A stretch of DNA of 64,000 bases from Oxalobacteraceae sp. CFBP 8761 (GTDB lineage: Bacteria; Pseudomonadota; Gammaproteobacteria; Burkholderiales; Burkholderiaceae_D). Each line of letters opens with the position of its first letter. Positions within the stretch are counted from its first letter, which is position 1. Location of the stretch: NCBI GenBank assembly GCA_014841595.1, contig JACYUE010000001.1, forward strand, positions 1,786,996 to 1,850,995, written 5' to 3'. A program made the position numbers and the translations under genes. This document shows positions 50,217-59,514 of the stretch, in pieces. The notes below the pieces were generated by a model. That model had not been told where the DNA came from. It did not search any database and saw only the letters and a program-made list of their open reading frames with translations.

Positions 50217-51023
50217 ATGCCGCGCTCGCTTCCTTCCATTGCCCATCCCGAACTCTGGTTCGCGCACGTCAAACGCTACCTGCGCAGCTGGTGGTACATG
50301 ATCCATCTGGGTGCGGTGGCCATCGTGCTGGCATTCTCGCCGTCCACCTGGCAGCGCGAGCGCTTCCACGCCACCGCGCGCCACATCCATGCCAGCACCT
50401 GGCAGGTGCTGCCCTGGTTCACGCTGGCCGCGTGCCTGGTGAGCCTCGTCATCATCCGCATCGTGCTGGTCACGGCCAAGAGCTACGGCTTGTCGGGCTT
50501 TGCGCTCGAGATGGTGGTGCGGGTGCTGGTGCTCGAACTGATTCCCCTGTGCGCGGCGCTGTTCGTCGCGCTGCGCGCCAGCATGGCGTTCGACGCGTCG
50601 GCGCTGGGTTTGGCCCGCCGCGCGCTGCCGGCACGTGGCGCCAGCGACGATGCGCTGCGCCGCATGCGCAGCGACCTGGTGCCGCAGTTGATCGCGAATG
50701 CGGTGTCGGTGCTGACGCTGGCGCTGGTTACATCCATCGTCGTGCTGCTGCTGGCCTATCTGAACGTGTACGGCATCTCGCCATGGGGCCTGGGCGACTA
50801 TACCCGCACCGTGGGGCGCGTATTCGCGCCAACCGTCACGGCCGGCTTCGTGCTCAAGACGGTGCTGTTCGGCCTGGCCGTGGCGCTGATTCCGACGGCG
50901 GCCATTCTCGAATTGCAGCGTTATCCACGGCGCCTGGTCTCGACCGTGCAGCCGGGCGCACTGCGCCTGCTGTTCGTGCTGATCGTGATCGAAGCGGCCT
51001 CGCTTGCACTGAAATACATCTGA
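50217..51023 (+). CDS. MlaE-type ABC transporter permease
   Basis: A 268-residue inner-membrane protein with five or six helices, resembling MlaE permeases that move phospholipid or other lipids between membranes. Segments include WYMIHLGAVAIVLAFSP, VLPWFTLAACLVSLVIIRIVLV, the signature-like FALEMVVRVLVLELIPLCAALFVALRASMAFD, and two C-terminal helices ending LALKYI. It starts at ATG 50217 (an extension upstream is not homologous). The MCE-domain gene follows after 19 bases, then a lipoprotein overlapping it. No MlaF ATPase gene is adjacent. Assignment rests on context and the REL-P motif region. Confidence 0.75.
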   Translation: MPRSLPSIAHPELWFAHVKRYLRSWWYMIHLGAVAIVLAFSPSTWQRERFHATARHIHASTWQVLPWFTLAACLVSLVIIRIVLVTAKSYGLSGFALEMVVRVLVLELIPLCAALFVALRASMAFDASALGLARRALPARGASDDALRRMRSDLVPQLIANAVSVLTLALVTSIVVLLLAYLNVYGISPWGLGDYTRTVGRVFAPTVTAGFVLKTVLFGLAVALIPTAAILELQRYPRRLVSTVQPGALRLLFVLIVIEAASLALKYI

Positions 51024-51042
51024 TTGACAGGACCCACATTAC

Positions 51043-51990
51043 ATGACGGACCAGATTCCCGATAACGCGCTTCCCGACGAGCCGAAGCATGTCGAAACCA
51101 AGGCCGTGATCCTCCTCGTTTTTCTGGGGCTGATGATCTGCGGTTTCGTGTTCTATGTGATGTACGCGCGCGGCGTGTTCGAGCCGACCCAGCGCCTGAC
51201 GCTCGTGGCCGACGATTCGACTGGCGTCATTCCCGGCATGGACATGACGTTTGCCGGCTTTCCGATCGGGCGCGTGCGCCAGGTCGAACTGGCCGATACC
51301 GGCAAGGTGAATATCCTGGTCGATGTCCAGAGCAAGGACGCCAAGTGGCTGCGCGCCTCGAGCGTGTTTACGCTGGAGTCGAGCATCGTCGGCGAAACGC
51401 GCCTGCGCGCCTACACGGGCGTGCTGACCGATGCGCCGCTGCCGGCCGACTCGACCCGCACCGTGCTGCGCGGCGACGCGACCGCGGAAATCCCGCGCAT
51501 CGTCGCTACGGCGCGCGGGCTGCTGGAAAATCTGGAAACGATGACCTCGTCCGGCTCGGACGTGAACACCAGCCTGTCGAACCTGTCGGCCGTGACGGGC
51601 CGCATGTCGGGGCGCTATGGCGTGCTCGGTGGTGCACTCGGTGGCGACGAAGAAGCGAAGAAGCTGATGGAAGCGCTGGACCGCGTCAACGTGATCCTGG
51701 CCAAGGCCGACCAGCGCGTGTTCGGCCAGGCCGGCGTGATGGACGACGCCCAGACGGCCGTGCGTCAGCTCGATGTCGTGCTCAAGGACGCGAGCGCCAC
51801 ACTGAAAAAGGTCGACGCGGTGCTGGTCGAGGCGCAAGCCGTCGGCGCCAACACGCGCGAAGCGACCGAAGACCTGAGCGCATTGCGCGGCGACGTCGAC
51901 GCCAGCCTGCGCAAGGTGAATCGCCTGGTCGAGGAAATCAACCGCAAGTGGCCGTTCGCGCGCACCAATCCGGAGATCAAGCTGCCATGA
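51043..51990 (+). CDS. MlaD/MCE-domain lipid-transport protein
   Basis: A 315-residue periplasmic substrate-binding protein anchored by one N-terminal helix (about 21-41, AVILLVFLGLMICGFVFYVMY). The MCE domain (about 47-130) has LVADDSTGVIPGMDMTFAGFPIGRVRQVEL, with the G-x-x-V/I and GRV signatures. The C-terminal half is a long helical coil (DASATLKKVDAVLVEAQAVG...NRLVEEIN), like MlaD or other MCE proteins that form hexameric rings. It follows the MlaE-type gene and its stop overlaps the ATG of the lipoprotein (ATGA). Expected to collect lipid and pass it to the permease. Confidence 0.88.
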   Translation: MTDQIPDNALPDEPKHVETKAVILLVFLGLMICGFVFYVMYARGVFEPTQRLTLVADDSTGVIPGMDMTFAGFPIGRVRQVELADTGKVNILVDVQSKDAKWLRASSVFTLESSIVGETRLRAYTGVLTDAPLPADSTRTVLRGDATAEIPRIVATARGLLENLETMTSSGSDVNTSLSNLSAVTGRMSGRYGVLGGALGGDEEAKKLMEALDRVNVILAKADQRVFGQAGVMDDAQTAVRQLDVVLKDASATLKKVDAVLVEAQAVGANTREATEDLSALRGDVDASLRKVNRLVEEINRKWPFARTNPEIKLP

Positions 51991-52616
51991 AGACCATTCC
52001 ATTGTTGATCGCTGCCTTGCTGGCCGGCTGCGCGAGCAAACCGTTGCCGCCCGACTGGCAGGCGAACGCCAAGGGCGCGCTCGACGCGTCGGTGGACGAC
52101 TACCTGAAAGGGCACACGGCCGCGTCGAATGCCGAGTTTCGCGAAGCGCGCGCCGAGACGACTGCCACTGGCCGAGCCGACCATGTGGCCCAGGTTGAGC
52201 TGGTGCGCTGCGCGGCGCAGGTAGCCAGTCTGGTGTTCGAGGATTGTCCGGGTTACGCGGCGCTGGCGCCGGATGCGACACCGGCGCAGCGTGCCTACGC
52301 AGCGTATCTGGCGGGGCAGTGGGATGGACTGGAGGTGGCGCTGCTGCCCGAGCAGCATCGGGCTGTGGTTGGCGGCGGCGCGCTGGAGAGCATTGCCGAT
52401 CCACTGGCGCGGCTGGTTGCTGCTGGCGCGCAGTTCAAGGCGCGCCGCATCACGCCAGTGGGAATCGCACTGGCAGTCGACACGGCGTCGACCCAAGGCT
52501 GGCGCCGGCCGCTGCTGGCGTGGCTGGGTGTGCAGGCGCAACGCGCCGAGGCGGCGGGCGACACGGCCGCGCAGGCGGCGATCGAGCGGCGCCGCAAGCT
52601 GGCCGGCGGCCAGTAA
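51987..52616 (+). CDS. Small lipoprotein of the MCE operon
   Basis: A 209-residue lipoprotein with the signal MKTIPLLIAALLAGC; the lipobox LAGC puts the acylated Cys at position 15, followed by ASKPLP, an outer-membrane-type +2 residue. The mature protein is mostly helical, with TPR-like stretches (DDYLKGHTAASNAEFREAR and LVAAGAQFKARRITPV). The ATG overlaps the MCE gene stop, so it is in the same operon. It may be the outer-membrane partner of the lipid-transport system, but I do not recognise a named family. Confidence 0.75.
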   Translation: MKTIPLLIAALLAGCASKPLPPDWQANAKGALDASVDDYLKGHTAASNAEFREARAETTATGRADHVAQVELVRCAAQVASLVFEDCPGYAALAPDATPAQRAYAAYLAGQWDGLEVALLPEQHRAVVGGGALESIADPLARLVAAGAQFKARRITPVGIALAVDTASTQGWRRPLLAWLGVQAQRAEAAGDTAAQAAIERRRKLAGGQ

Positions 52617-52627
52617 CGCTTAACCCG

Positions 52628-53557
52628 TCAGCGCAGCGCCCACGGCAGCGTGTTGTGGATCGTCGTTGCGGCAATCGCTGCCTGGCCGGTTGCCACCGTG
52701 ATCTGGTTCAGCCCGCGCGTGACATCCCCAATGGCGTACAGCCCCGGCACCGCCGTGCGGCAATGGTCATCCACGGTCAGCGTGTCGCATTCAACCGTTT
52801 CGGCGCCCAGGTTGGCCGCCAGGGCCGAGCGCGCATTCTCGCCCAGCATCGGGTAGAACACATCGCATTCATAGGATTGCCCGTCGCGCGTGTGCAGGAC
52901 GGGTTTCAGATCGTCGGTCAGTGTGACCCCGGCCAGCGGTGATGCGATGTGCTGCACGTTCGCCGCCTGCAGCTGGGCATGCTGGTCGGCGTCGACCACC
53001 GACTCGTCGGCCCGCTCGAACAGCAGCACGTCGCGGCTGAAGCTGCGCATGAAGAGGGCGTGGCCGACCGGATTGACTTCGGCCGTGGCCACGGCGATGC
53101 GCTTGTCGATCACATCGTAGCCGTCGCACACGGGGCACAGGCGCACCGCACCGCTGGCCACCGCTTCGTCCCAGCGCTCGACCGGCATGCCGACGTCGGC
53201 CACGCCCGTGGCCAGCAGCACCGTGTAGGCGCGCATTTCGGTGACGTCGCCCTCCGGGCTCGTGCAGTCGGCGATGAACAGGCCGTCGTCGATGCGCAGG
53301 TTGCTGATTTCACCGGGAATCACGTGGCCGCCATACTTGCCGAGCTGGCAGCGCAATTGGTCGAGCAGCAGCTTGCCGTTGATCCCGTCCGGGAAGCCCG
53401 GGTAATTGTGCGAGACGGGAATCCAGGCCAGACGGCTGTTGCCCTTGTCGACCAGGGCGACATTGCGGGTGAACCGGCGCAGGTAGATGGCGGCGGTCAG
53501 GCCACCCGGCCCGCCGCCGATGATGAGGGTATCAAATACGTTTGGTGTAAGGTCCAT
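52628..53557 (-). CDS. Thioredoxin-reductase-like FAD/NAD(P) oxidoreductase
   Basis: A 309-residue flavoprotein of the thioredoxin reductase superfamily. FAD motif LIIGGGPGGLTAAIYLRRF (about 10-28), active-site-like CPVCDGYD (about 143-150, a redox Cys pair), NADP-fold IAVATAEVNPVGHALFMRSF and C-terminal GLYAIGDVTRGLNQITVATGQAA. The redox centre is CPVC rather than the CATC of TrxB, and no dedicated thioredoxin domain is attached. Possibly a bacilliredoxin/AhpF-like or low-Mr reductase. It lies downstream of the CDF exporter gene on the same strand. Confidence 0.85.
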   Translation of the reverse strand: MDLTPNVFDTLIIGGGPGGLTAAIYLRRFTRNVALVDKGNSRLAWIPVSHNYPGFPDGINGKLLLDQLRCQLGKYGGHVIPGEISNLRIDDGLFIADCTSPEGDVTEMRAYTVLLATGVADVGMPVERWDEAVASGAVRLCPVCDGYDVIDKRIAVATAEVNPVGHALFMRSFSRDVLLFERADESVVDADQHAQLQAANVQHIASPLAGVTLTDDLKPVLHTRDGQSYECDVFYPMLGENARSALAANLGAETVECDTLTVDDHCRTAVPGLYAIGDVTRGLNQITVATGQAAIAATTIHNTLPWALR

Positions 53558-53664
53558 CGCTGCATTATGTCGCTGAATGCAGGATGGAGGTATCAGCGCA
53601 CGCGCCCGTGCTGAGTCGGCCTGTGCTTACACGATTGGTTAGTTGACGATTGTCACGATCGGTT

Positions 53665-54588
53665 TCACAGCGATTTGCCGCCGGCCGCCTCCGGCTGCAG
53701 CGTCACGTGGTCGATGCCATGGCGCTCACGCAGCATCGCGCGCACGGCTTCCAGCACGGCTGGCCATTGCTCCAGGCTGCGGATCTCGATGTGGCCAATC
53801 AGCGCCGGGTGGCCGGGCGACATGTCCCAGACGTGCATGTCGTGCACGCCCAGCACGCCATCGACGGTGGCCATGTCCGCGCCGACCCGGACGAAGTCGA
53901 TCTTGTGCGGCACACCTTCCATCAGGAAGTGATATGACTCGCGCAGGATGCCGCTCGTCGAGCGCAGGATCAGCAGGGCAACGAAAATCGACAGGATCGG
54001 GTCGGCCCGCAACCACCCGGTGAAATAGATGATGGCGCCGGACGCGATCGCGGCCAGCGAGCCGAGCAGGTCGCCCATCACATTGACGAGCGCGGCGCGC
54101 GTGTTGATGCTGTCGTTGTTGCGCGACAGGATCCAGGCAACGAGCAGGTTGATCGAGGCGCCCAGGGCAGCCACGACCAGCACGATGCCGCCCTTGACGG
54201 GCTCCGGATGGATCAGGCGCTGGATGGCTTCCCAGCCGATCCAGCCCACCAAGGCAAGCATCACCAGGCAGTTGACGAATGCGGCCAGGGCTTCGGCGCG
54301 CACGAAGCCGAACGAGTGGCGGGCCGAGGGTGGGCGCTTGGCGATCATCTGTGCGAGCAGGGCCAGGCCGAGGGCCGCGGCGTCGGTGACCATATGGCCG
54401 GCGTCCGAGATCAGTGCCAGCGAGTTCGACACGAAGCCGGTGATCACCTCGATCAGTGCGAACAGCAATGTCAGGCCCATTGCGAACGCCAGTGCCTTCT
54501 GGCTGCGCGCTTCGATGGAATGGGAATGGCTTGCGTCACCGTCGAGGTGGGCATGCAGGTGGGAAGGGTCGTGCGGCTTGTACGTCAT
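53665..54588 (-). CDS. czcD: Cation diffusion facilitator (CzcD/ZitB type)
   Basis: A 307-residue inner-membrane exporter of zinc, cobalt or cadmium. The His-rich N-terminus (SHLHAHLDGDASHSHS) is followed by six helices, with the metal site NSLALISDAGHMVTDAAALG (helix 2) and GDLLGSLAAIASGAI (helix 5), HxxxD pairs, and a C-terminal metallochaperone-like domain (VGADMATVDGVLGVHDMHVW). ATG 54588 was taken; a TTG at 54603 is in frame. It is transcribed toward the flavoprotein gene, 107 bases away, and its promoter faces the tRNA-Val gene. No CzcR/CzcS pair nearby. Confidence 0.92.
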   Translation of the reverse strand: MTYKPHDPSHLHAHLDGDASHSHSIEARSQKALAFAMGLTLLFALIEVITGFVSNSLALISDAGHMVTDAAALGLALLAQMIAKRPPSARHSFGFVRAEALAAFVNCLVMLALVGWIGWEAIQRLIHPEPVKGGIVLVVAALGASINLLVAWILSRNNDSINTRAALVNVMGDLLGSLAAIASGAIIYFTGWLRADPILSIFVALLILRSTSGILRESYHFLMEGVPHKIDFVRVGADMATVDGVLGVHDMHVWDMSPGHPALIGHIEIRSLEQWPAVLEAVRAMLRERHGIDHVTLQPEAAGGKSL

Positions 54589-54722
54589 CGCCAATGCATT
54601 CAATATGGGGCAGGATCAGCAGTGTAAATCATCTGGTGCATCCGCAGCATGACGGCCTGGTCAGCAATAAATTTGGTGCGAGGGTTGCGGTTCCCGCATC
54701 AGGTCCCTATAATGGCGGCATC

Positions 54723-54799
54723 GGGCGGTTAGTTCAGCTGGTTAGAATACTTGGTCGACATCCAAGGGGTCGCAGATTCGAATTCTGCACCGCCCACCA
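54723..54799 (+). tRNA. tRNA-Val (GAC anticodon)
   Basis: The 77-base cloverleaf is complete: acceptor GGGCGGT/ACCGCCC with discriminator A and encoded CCA, D-stem GTTC/GAAT (one G-T pair), anticodon stem CTTGG/CCAAG, variable GGGTC, T-stem GCAGA/TCTGC with loop TTCGAAT. The anticodon loop reads TCGACAT, so the anticodon is GAC for valine, but position 33 is C, where almost all tRNAs have U. All stems pair, so it is probably functional. Standing alone between czcD and thrS, with a terminator at 54913. Confidence 0.9.
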
Positions 54800-54912
54800 G
54801 AACATCAGTAAGAGCGAGAAAGGCACCACGGTTATGACACCGCGAACTACAACGACGTTGTGGGGGAATCGCTAGACGCGAAGGGGTGTGCTTTTGCTTA
54901 ACACAACGAATC

Positions 54913-54937
54913 AACGCGGCTAGCCCGCGTTTTTTTT
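54913..54937 (+). terminator. Terminator upstream of thrS
   Basis: AACGCGG-loop-CCGCGTT stem followed by eight T at 54930-54937. It ends the tRNA-Val transcript, or acts as an attenuator in the thrS leader, 68 bases before the thrS start. Confidence 0.75.
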
Positions 54938-55004
54938 CGTCCAGATTTTACTATCCTTGATTCTTGTTATTTAACGGCGCGCGGCGCCACGATTGGAGTA
55001 CAGC

Positions 55005-56915
55005 ATGTTGAACGTCCGACTTCCCGATGGTTCCAGCCGCCAGTTTGACGGTCCCGTGACGGTGGCGCAGGTAGCGCAGAGCATTGCCCCGAGCCTGGGC
55101 AAGTCCGCGCTGGCCGGCAAGGTCAACGGCAAAGTGGTCGACACGTCGTTTCTGATTGATGCCGATGCCGATCTCGCGATCGTCACCGACCGCGATCCGG
55201 AAGGCCTGGACGTGATCCGTCACTCGACCGCCCACCTGCTCGCGCACGCGGTCAAGGAGCTGTTCCCTGAGGCGCAGGTGACGATCGGCCCGGTCATCGA
55301 AAACGGCTTCTACTACGATTTCTCGTACAAGCGCCCGTTCACCCCGGACGACCTGACCGCCATCGAAAAGAAGATGACCGAGCTGGCCAAGAAGGACGAG
55401 CCGGTCACCCGCAAGGTGCTGCCGCGTGACGAGGCCGTCGATTACTTCAAATCGATCGGCGAGCACTACAAGGCGGAAATCATTGCCTCGATCCCGGCGA
55501 ACGAGGATGTCTCGCTGTACACCGAAGGCAGCTTCACCGATCTGTGCCGCGGCCCGCACGTGCCATCGTCCGGCAAGCTCAAAGTCTTCAAGCTGATGAA
55601 GCTGGCGGGCGCCTACTGGCGCGGCGACTCGAAGAACGAGATGCTGCAGCGCGTGTACGGCACCGCCTGGACCAAGAAGGAAGACCAGGAGCAGTACCTG
55701 CACATGCTCGAAGAAGCCGAAAAGCGGGATCACCGCAAACTCGGCAAGTCGCTCGATCTGTTCCACTTCCAGGAAGAAGCCCCAGGCCTCGTGTTCTGGC
55801 ATCCGAAAGGCTGGACCATCTGGCAGCAGGTGGAGCAGTACATGCGCCACAAGTACCAGGTCGCCGGCTACAGCGAAGTGAAGGCGCCGCAGATTCTCGA
55901 CCGCACGCTGTGGGAAAAGACCGGTCACTGGGAAAACTACCGCGACAATATGTTTACGACCGAGTCGGAGAACCGTTCGTACGCATTGAAGCCAATGAAT
56001 TGCCCGGGCCACGTGCAGATCTACAATTCGGGCATGCGCTCGTACCGCGACCTGCCGCTGCGCTTCGGCGAATTCGGCCAGTGCCACCGCAACGAGCCGT
56101 CCGGCGCGCTGCACGGACTGATGCGCGTGCGCGGCTTTACCCAGGATGACGGCCACATCTTCTGTACCGAAGAGCAGGTCGAGCGCGAAGTCACGTCGTT
56201 CCATGCCCAGGCGATGGCCGTGTATGACGACTTCGGCTTTGCCAACATTGACGTCAAGCTGGCGCTGCGTCCCGACAGTCGCATCGGTTCGGACGAGGTC
56301 TGGGACCAGGCCGAAGAATCGCTGCGCTCGGCGCTGCGTGCCTGCGGCGTGACCTGGACCGAATTGCCGGGCGAGGGCGCGTTCTATGGTCCGAAGATCG
56401 AATACCACCTGAAGGATAGCCTCGGCCGTCCATGGCAGGTCGGCACCGTGCAGGTCGACTTCTCGATGCCGGGCCGCCTCGGTTCCGAGTATGTCGCAGA
56501 AGACAACACCCGTCGCGTGCCGGTGATGCTGCACCGTGCGATCGTCGGTTCGATGGAGCGTTTCATCGGCATCCTGATCGAAAACTACGCCGGTGCGCTG
56601 CCGCTCTGGCTGGCGCCGGTGCAGGTGGCGGTGCTCAACATCTCGGATGCGCAAGGCGATTACGTGAAAGAAGTCGAGGCCAAGCTGCGTGCGGCAGGCC
56701 TGCGCGTTCACGCTGATTTGCGCAATGAGAAGATCACCTATAAAATACGTGAACATTCCGTCCAAAAACTGCCGTACATCCTCGTTGTTGGGGATAAAGA
56801 AAAAGACGCGAATACCGTGGCTGTGCGAGCCCGAGGCAATGTCGATCTGGGCGTGATGTCCGTCGATGCACTCGTGGAACGTCTGGTGGGCGAAGTCGCC
56901 GCCAAGACCAAGTAA
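55005..56915 (+). CDS. thrS: Threonyl-tRNA synthetase
   Basis: A 636-residue class II synthetase, normal length. It has the N-terminal TGS domain ([20 protein letters not shown]), editing domain with [16 protein letters not shown], and the catalytic domain with motif 2 [21 protein letters not shown], the zinc-binding Cys333 in [12 protein letters not shown], and motif 3. The C-terminal anticodon-binding part is [31 protein letters not shown] site precedes ATG 55005. It leads the thrS-infC-rpmI-rplT-pheST-ihfA gene set, as in many proteobacteria. Confidence 0.97.
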   Translation: MLNVRLPDGSSRQFDGPVTVAQVAQSIAPSLGKSALAGKVNGKVVDTSFLIDADADLAIVTDRDPEGLDVIRHSTAHLLAHAVKELFPEAQVTIGPVIENGFYYDFSYKRPFTPDDLTAIEKKMTELAKKDEPVTRKVLPRDEAVDYFKSIGEHYKAEIIASIPANEDVSLYTEGSFTDLCRGPHVPSSGKLKVFKLMKLAGAYWRGDSKNEMLQRVYGTAWTKKEDQEQYLHMLEEAEKRDHRKLGKSLDLFHFQEEAPGLVFWHPKGWTIWQQVEQYMRHKYQVAGYSEVKAPQILDRTLWEKTGHWENYRDNMFTTESENRSYALKPMNCPGHVQIYNSGMRSYRDLPLRFGEFGQCHRNEPSGALHGLMRVRGFTQDDGHIFCTEEQVEREVTSFHAQAMAVYDDFGFANIDVKLALRPDSRIGSDEVWDQAEESLRSALRACGVTWTELPGEGAFYGPKIEYHLKDSLGRPWQVGTVQVDFSMPGRLGSEYVAEDNTRRVPVMLHRAIVGSMERFIGILIENYAGALPLWLAPVQVAVLNISDAQGDYVKEVEAKLRAAGLRVHADLRNEKITYKIREHSVQKLPYILVVGDKEKDANTVAVRARGNVDLGVMSVDALVERLVGEVAAKTK

Positions 56916-56951
56916 TCCCGGCCAAATTTCAATACGTTCAAAGGAAACAAC

Positions 56952-57473
56952 ATAGCTACTGACAAGAATAATCGCATCAATGGCGAGATCACCCATCCCG
57001 AAATGCGTTTGAACGGTGTAGAGAACGAGCCATTGGGCATCGTTAGTCTGGCCGACGCGTTTCGCATGGCCGAAGAACTGAACGTCGACCTGGTCGAGAT
57101 CGCGCCAAACGCGGTCCCGCCGGTCTGCCGCCTGATGGACTACGGCAAGTTCAAGTATTCGGAGCAAAAAAAGGCGCATGAGGCGAAGCTCAAGCAGAAG
57201 ATCATCCAGGTCAAGGAAGTCAAATTCCGTCCGGGTACCGATGATGGCGACTACAACATCAAGTTGCGTAACCTCATCAAGTTCCTGGAAGAAGGCGACA
57301 AAGCCAAGATCACGCTGCGCTTCCGCGGTCGTGAAATGGCCCACCAGGATATCGGTATGCGTGTGCTCGAGCGTCTGCGCACGGATCTCGATGCAGTCGG
57401 TCAGGTGGAGCAGTTCCCGAAACTCGAAGGTCGCCAGATGATCATGGTGGTCGCGCCGAGGAAGAAGAAGTAA
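56952..57473 (+). CDS. infC: Translation initiation factor IF-3 with ATA start codon
   Basis: IF-3 binds the 30S subunit, prevents premature joining and selects the correct start codon; 173 residues. The protein reads (I)[19 protein letters not shown], then [30 protein letters not shown] for the N-domain, a Lys-rich linker, and [42 protein letters not shown] for the C-domain. No ATG occurs in the right place. ATA at 56952 lies six bases after AAAGGA and gives exactly the family N-terminus; an internal ATG at 57003 would remove 17 conserved residues. Rare start codons let IF-3 repress its own translation. Confidence 0.93.
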   Translation: MATDKNNRINGEITHPEMRLNGVENEPLGIVSLADAFRMAEELNVDLVEIAPNAVPPVCRLMDYGKFKYSEQKKAHEAKLKQKIIQVKEVKFRPGTDDGDYNIKLRNLIKFLEEGDKAKITLRFRGREMAHQDIGMRVLERLRTDLDAVGQVEQFPKLEGRQMIMVVAPRKKK

Positions 57474-57494
57474 TTCTTCGCCGGGAGCATCCAG

Positions 57495-57540
57495 AGCCGG
57501 GTCCGCGTTGCAGGCAGTGTCTGCAGCCCGGCCCGGCTTT
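57495..57540 (+). terminator. Terminator after infC
   Basis: AGCCGGG...CCCGGCT, with an inner TGCAG/CTGCA stem, makes a long hairpin followed by TTTATT, about 20 bases after the infC stop. It separates infC from the rpmI leader. Confidence 0.65.
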
Positions 57541-57762
57541 ATTGCGTCTGTACGCCCGGTGTCGCCTGCTAGCAGTGTTTCTTTCTGTCGGCTATCGCAG
57601 CGTGTAGAAGCTGTGCTACAATCTTCGATTCCTGTTTGCGACAAGCAGGTTGTAGCAGGCTCTGCGTCTGCTGCAAAACAAGTGAAAGTAGGCATCTAAG
57701 AGCAGCGTCGCTGCCACCTGCAATCCTGTTACATATGAGACTGTCCGCGAGGGCAGATGACT
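57541..57762 (+). other. rpmI leader region with probable promoter
   Basis: The 222 bases before rpmI contain an extended -10 element (TGCTACAAT, 57614-57622), without a good -35, and a purine-rich segment with imperfect hairpins. In E. coli L20 represses rpmI translation through such a leader. No structured riboswitch is recognised. Confidence 0.4.
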
Positions 57763-57960
57763 ATGCCAAAAATGAAAACCAAAAGCAGCGCGAAGAAACG
57801 TTTTCGCGTGCGTCCAGGTGGTACTGTGAAATCGGGTATGGCGTTCAAGCGTCACATCCTGACCAAGAAGACCACCAAGAACAAGCGCCAACTGCGCGGC
57901 ACCCGCAACATCAATGCAGCAGACGTCACGTCCGTCTACCGCATGATGCCATCTGCTTAA
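57763..57960 (+). CDS. rpmI: 50S ribosomal protein L35
   Basis: A 65-residue basic ribosomal protein with the family start [20 protein letters not shown] and the [22 protein letters not shown] part ([20 protein letters not shown]). ATG 57763 gives the family length; the ATG at 57757 adds Met-Thr. rplT follows after 20 bases, with an AAGGAG site. Normal for this operon. Confidence 0.96.
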   Translation: MPKMKTKSSAKKRFRVRPGGTVKSGMAFKRHILTKKTTKNKRQLRGTRNINAADVTSVYRMMPSA

Positions 57961-57980
57961 TCTCACACTAAGGAGCTACT

Positions 57981-58340
57981 ATGCCTAGAGTTAAACGTGG
58001 GGTTACAGCACGTGCCCGTCATAAGAAGGTTCTTGACCTTGCCAAAGGTTACCGCGGTCGTCGCAGCAAGGTATATCGTGTTGCCAAGCAAGCAGTCATG
58101 CGCGCTGGCCAATACGCGTACCGTGACCGTCGCAACAAGAAGCGCGTCTTCCGCGCACTGTGGATCACCCGTATCAACGCGGCATCGCGTTCGCACGGCA
58201 TGACCTACAGCGTGTTCATGAACGGCCTGAAGAAGTCCGCGATTGAACTGGACCGTAAAGTCCTGGCCGACATGGCTGTGCATGACAAGCCGGCATTCGC
58301 CGCGATTGTCAGCGCCGTCAAGGCCAAGCTGGCTGCTTGA
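57981..58340 (+). CDS. rplT: 50S ribosomal protein L20
   Basis: A 119-residue basic protein that starts early 50S assembly and, in E. coli, represses its own operon. [30 protein letters not shown] is the typical N-terminus; [20 protein letters not shown] and [19 protein letters not shown] lie in the globular C-domain. Full length and unremarkable. Followed by two hairpins and pheS. Confidence 0.97.
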   Translation: MPRVKRGVTARARHKKVLDLAKGYRGRRSKVYRVAKQAVMRAGQYAYRDRRNKKRVFRALWITRINAASRSHGMTYSVFMNGLKKSAIELDRKVLADMAVHDKPAFAAIVSAVKAKLAA

Positions 58341-58401
58341 TTCGTTAAGCTGCTAAGCAAGTTGGTGCCGCGCCCTTTATCGGGCGTGGCGCACAAAGAA
58401 G

Positions 58402-58433
58402 CGGGGCAAGGTTCACACCTGTGCCCCGTTTTT
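58402..58433 (+). terminator. Strong intrinsic terminator between rplT and pheS
   Basis: CGGGGCAAGGT-TCAC-ACCT-G-TGCCCCG is an 11-bp stem with one bulged G, followed by five T. A second hairpin (TGCCGCGCCC/GGGCGTGGCGCA type) precedes it at 58371-58394. The position suggests termination of the ribosomal transcript with read-through to pheS, or an attenuator. Confidence 0.8.
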
Positions 58434-58477
58434 GATTCTGGCGTCTCCCGCCAACGAAAAACAGGAAAAGAACAAGC

Positions 58478-59491
58478 ATGAACCTGGAAGAACTCGTCGT
58501 CGCGGCCTGTGCCGATTTCGCGGAGGCACCAGACGCTGCCGCGCTTGAAAATGCGAAAGCCAAATACCTGGGCAAGACCGGCCAGGTGACCGACCTGATG
58601 AAGGGTCTGGGCAAGCTCGACCCCGATGCGCGCAAGGCGCAGGGCGCCCTGATCAATGCCGCCAAAGAACAAATCGAACAGGCATTGACCGCGCGCCGCG
58701 ATGCGCTCGCCGAGGCGCAGCTGCAGGCGCGCCTGTCCATGGAAGCCATTGACGTGACGCTGCCCGGCCGTGGCCGCTCGAAGGGTGGCATCCACCCGGT
58801 GATGCGCACCTGGGAACGCGTCGAGCAGATCTTCCGCTCAATCGGTTTCGACGTGGCCGACGGCCCCGAGATCGAAAACGACTGGACCAATTTCACGGCA
58901 CTGAACAGCCCCGAGAATCACCCGGCGCGTTCGATGCAGGACACCTTCTACATCGACGGCAACGACAGCACCGGCAAGCCGCTGCTGCTGCGCACGCACA
59001 CGAGCCCGATGCAGGTGCGCTACGCCCGCACCCACACGCCGCCGATCAAGGTCATCGCGCCCGGTCGCACCTACCGTGTCGACAGCGACGCCACCCACTC
59101 GCCGATGTTCCACCAGGTCGAAGGCCTGTGGATTGGCGAAAACATCAGCTTCGCCGACCTCAAGGGCGTGTACCTGAACTTCGTCCAGGCCTTCTTCGAG
59201 ACCGACGACCTGCAAGTGCGCTTCCGCCCGTCGTATTTCCCGTTTACCGAACCGTCGGCCGAGATCGACATCGCGTTCGGCTCCGGGCCGCTCAAGGGCC
59301 GCTGGCTCGAGGTGTCGGGCGCCGGTCAGGTGCACCCGACGGTGGTGCGCAACTTCGGGCTCGACCCGGAAAAATTCATCGGCTTCGCGTTCGGCTCCGG
59401 CCTCGAGCGCCTGACGATGCTGCGTTATGGAATCAGCGATTTGCGCCTGTTCTACGAAGGCGACCTGCGTTTCCTGAAGCAGTTCAATTAA
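58478..59491 (+). CDS. pheS: Phenylalanyl-tRNA synthetase alpha subunit
   Basis: The catalytic class II alpha subunit, 337 residues. A coiled-coil tRNA-binding N-terminus (about 1-85) is followed by motif 1 region [20 protein letters not shown], motif 2 [21 protein letters not shown], and motif 3 [17 protein letters not shown]. With PheT it makes a heterotetramer. pheT starts 23 bases downstream. GGAAAAG-like purines precede ATG 58478. Confidence 0.97.
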   Translation: MNLEELVVAACADFAEAPDAAALENAKAKYLGKTGQVTDLMKGLGKLDPDARKAQGALINAAKEQIEQALTARRDALAEAQLQARLSMEAIDVTLPGRGRSKGGIHPVMRTWERVEQIFRSIGFDVADGPEIENDWTNFTALNSPENHPARSMQDTFYIDGNDSTGKPLLLRTHTSPMQVRYARTHTPPIKVIAPGRTYRVDSDATHSPMFHQVEGLWIGENISFADLKGVYLNFVQAFFETDDLQVRFRPSYFPFTEPSAEIDIAFGSGPLKGRWLEVSGAGQVHPTVVRNFGLDPEKFIGFAFGSGLERLTMLRYGISDLRLFYEGDLRFLKQFN

Positions 59492-59514
59492 TTCGACGCT
59501 GAGGCACAAAGATT

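Noticed and set aside
54951-57695. 914-codon frame opposite thrS and infC
   Set aside because: It spans two known genes and intergenic hairpins, with no motif.
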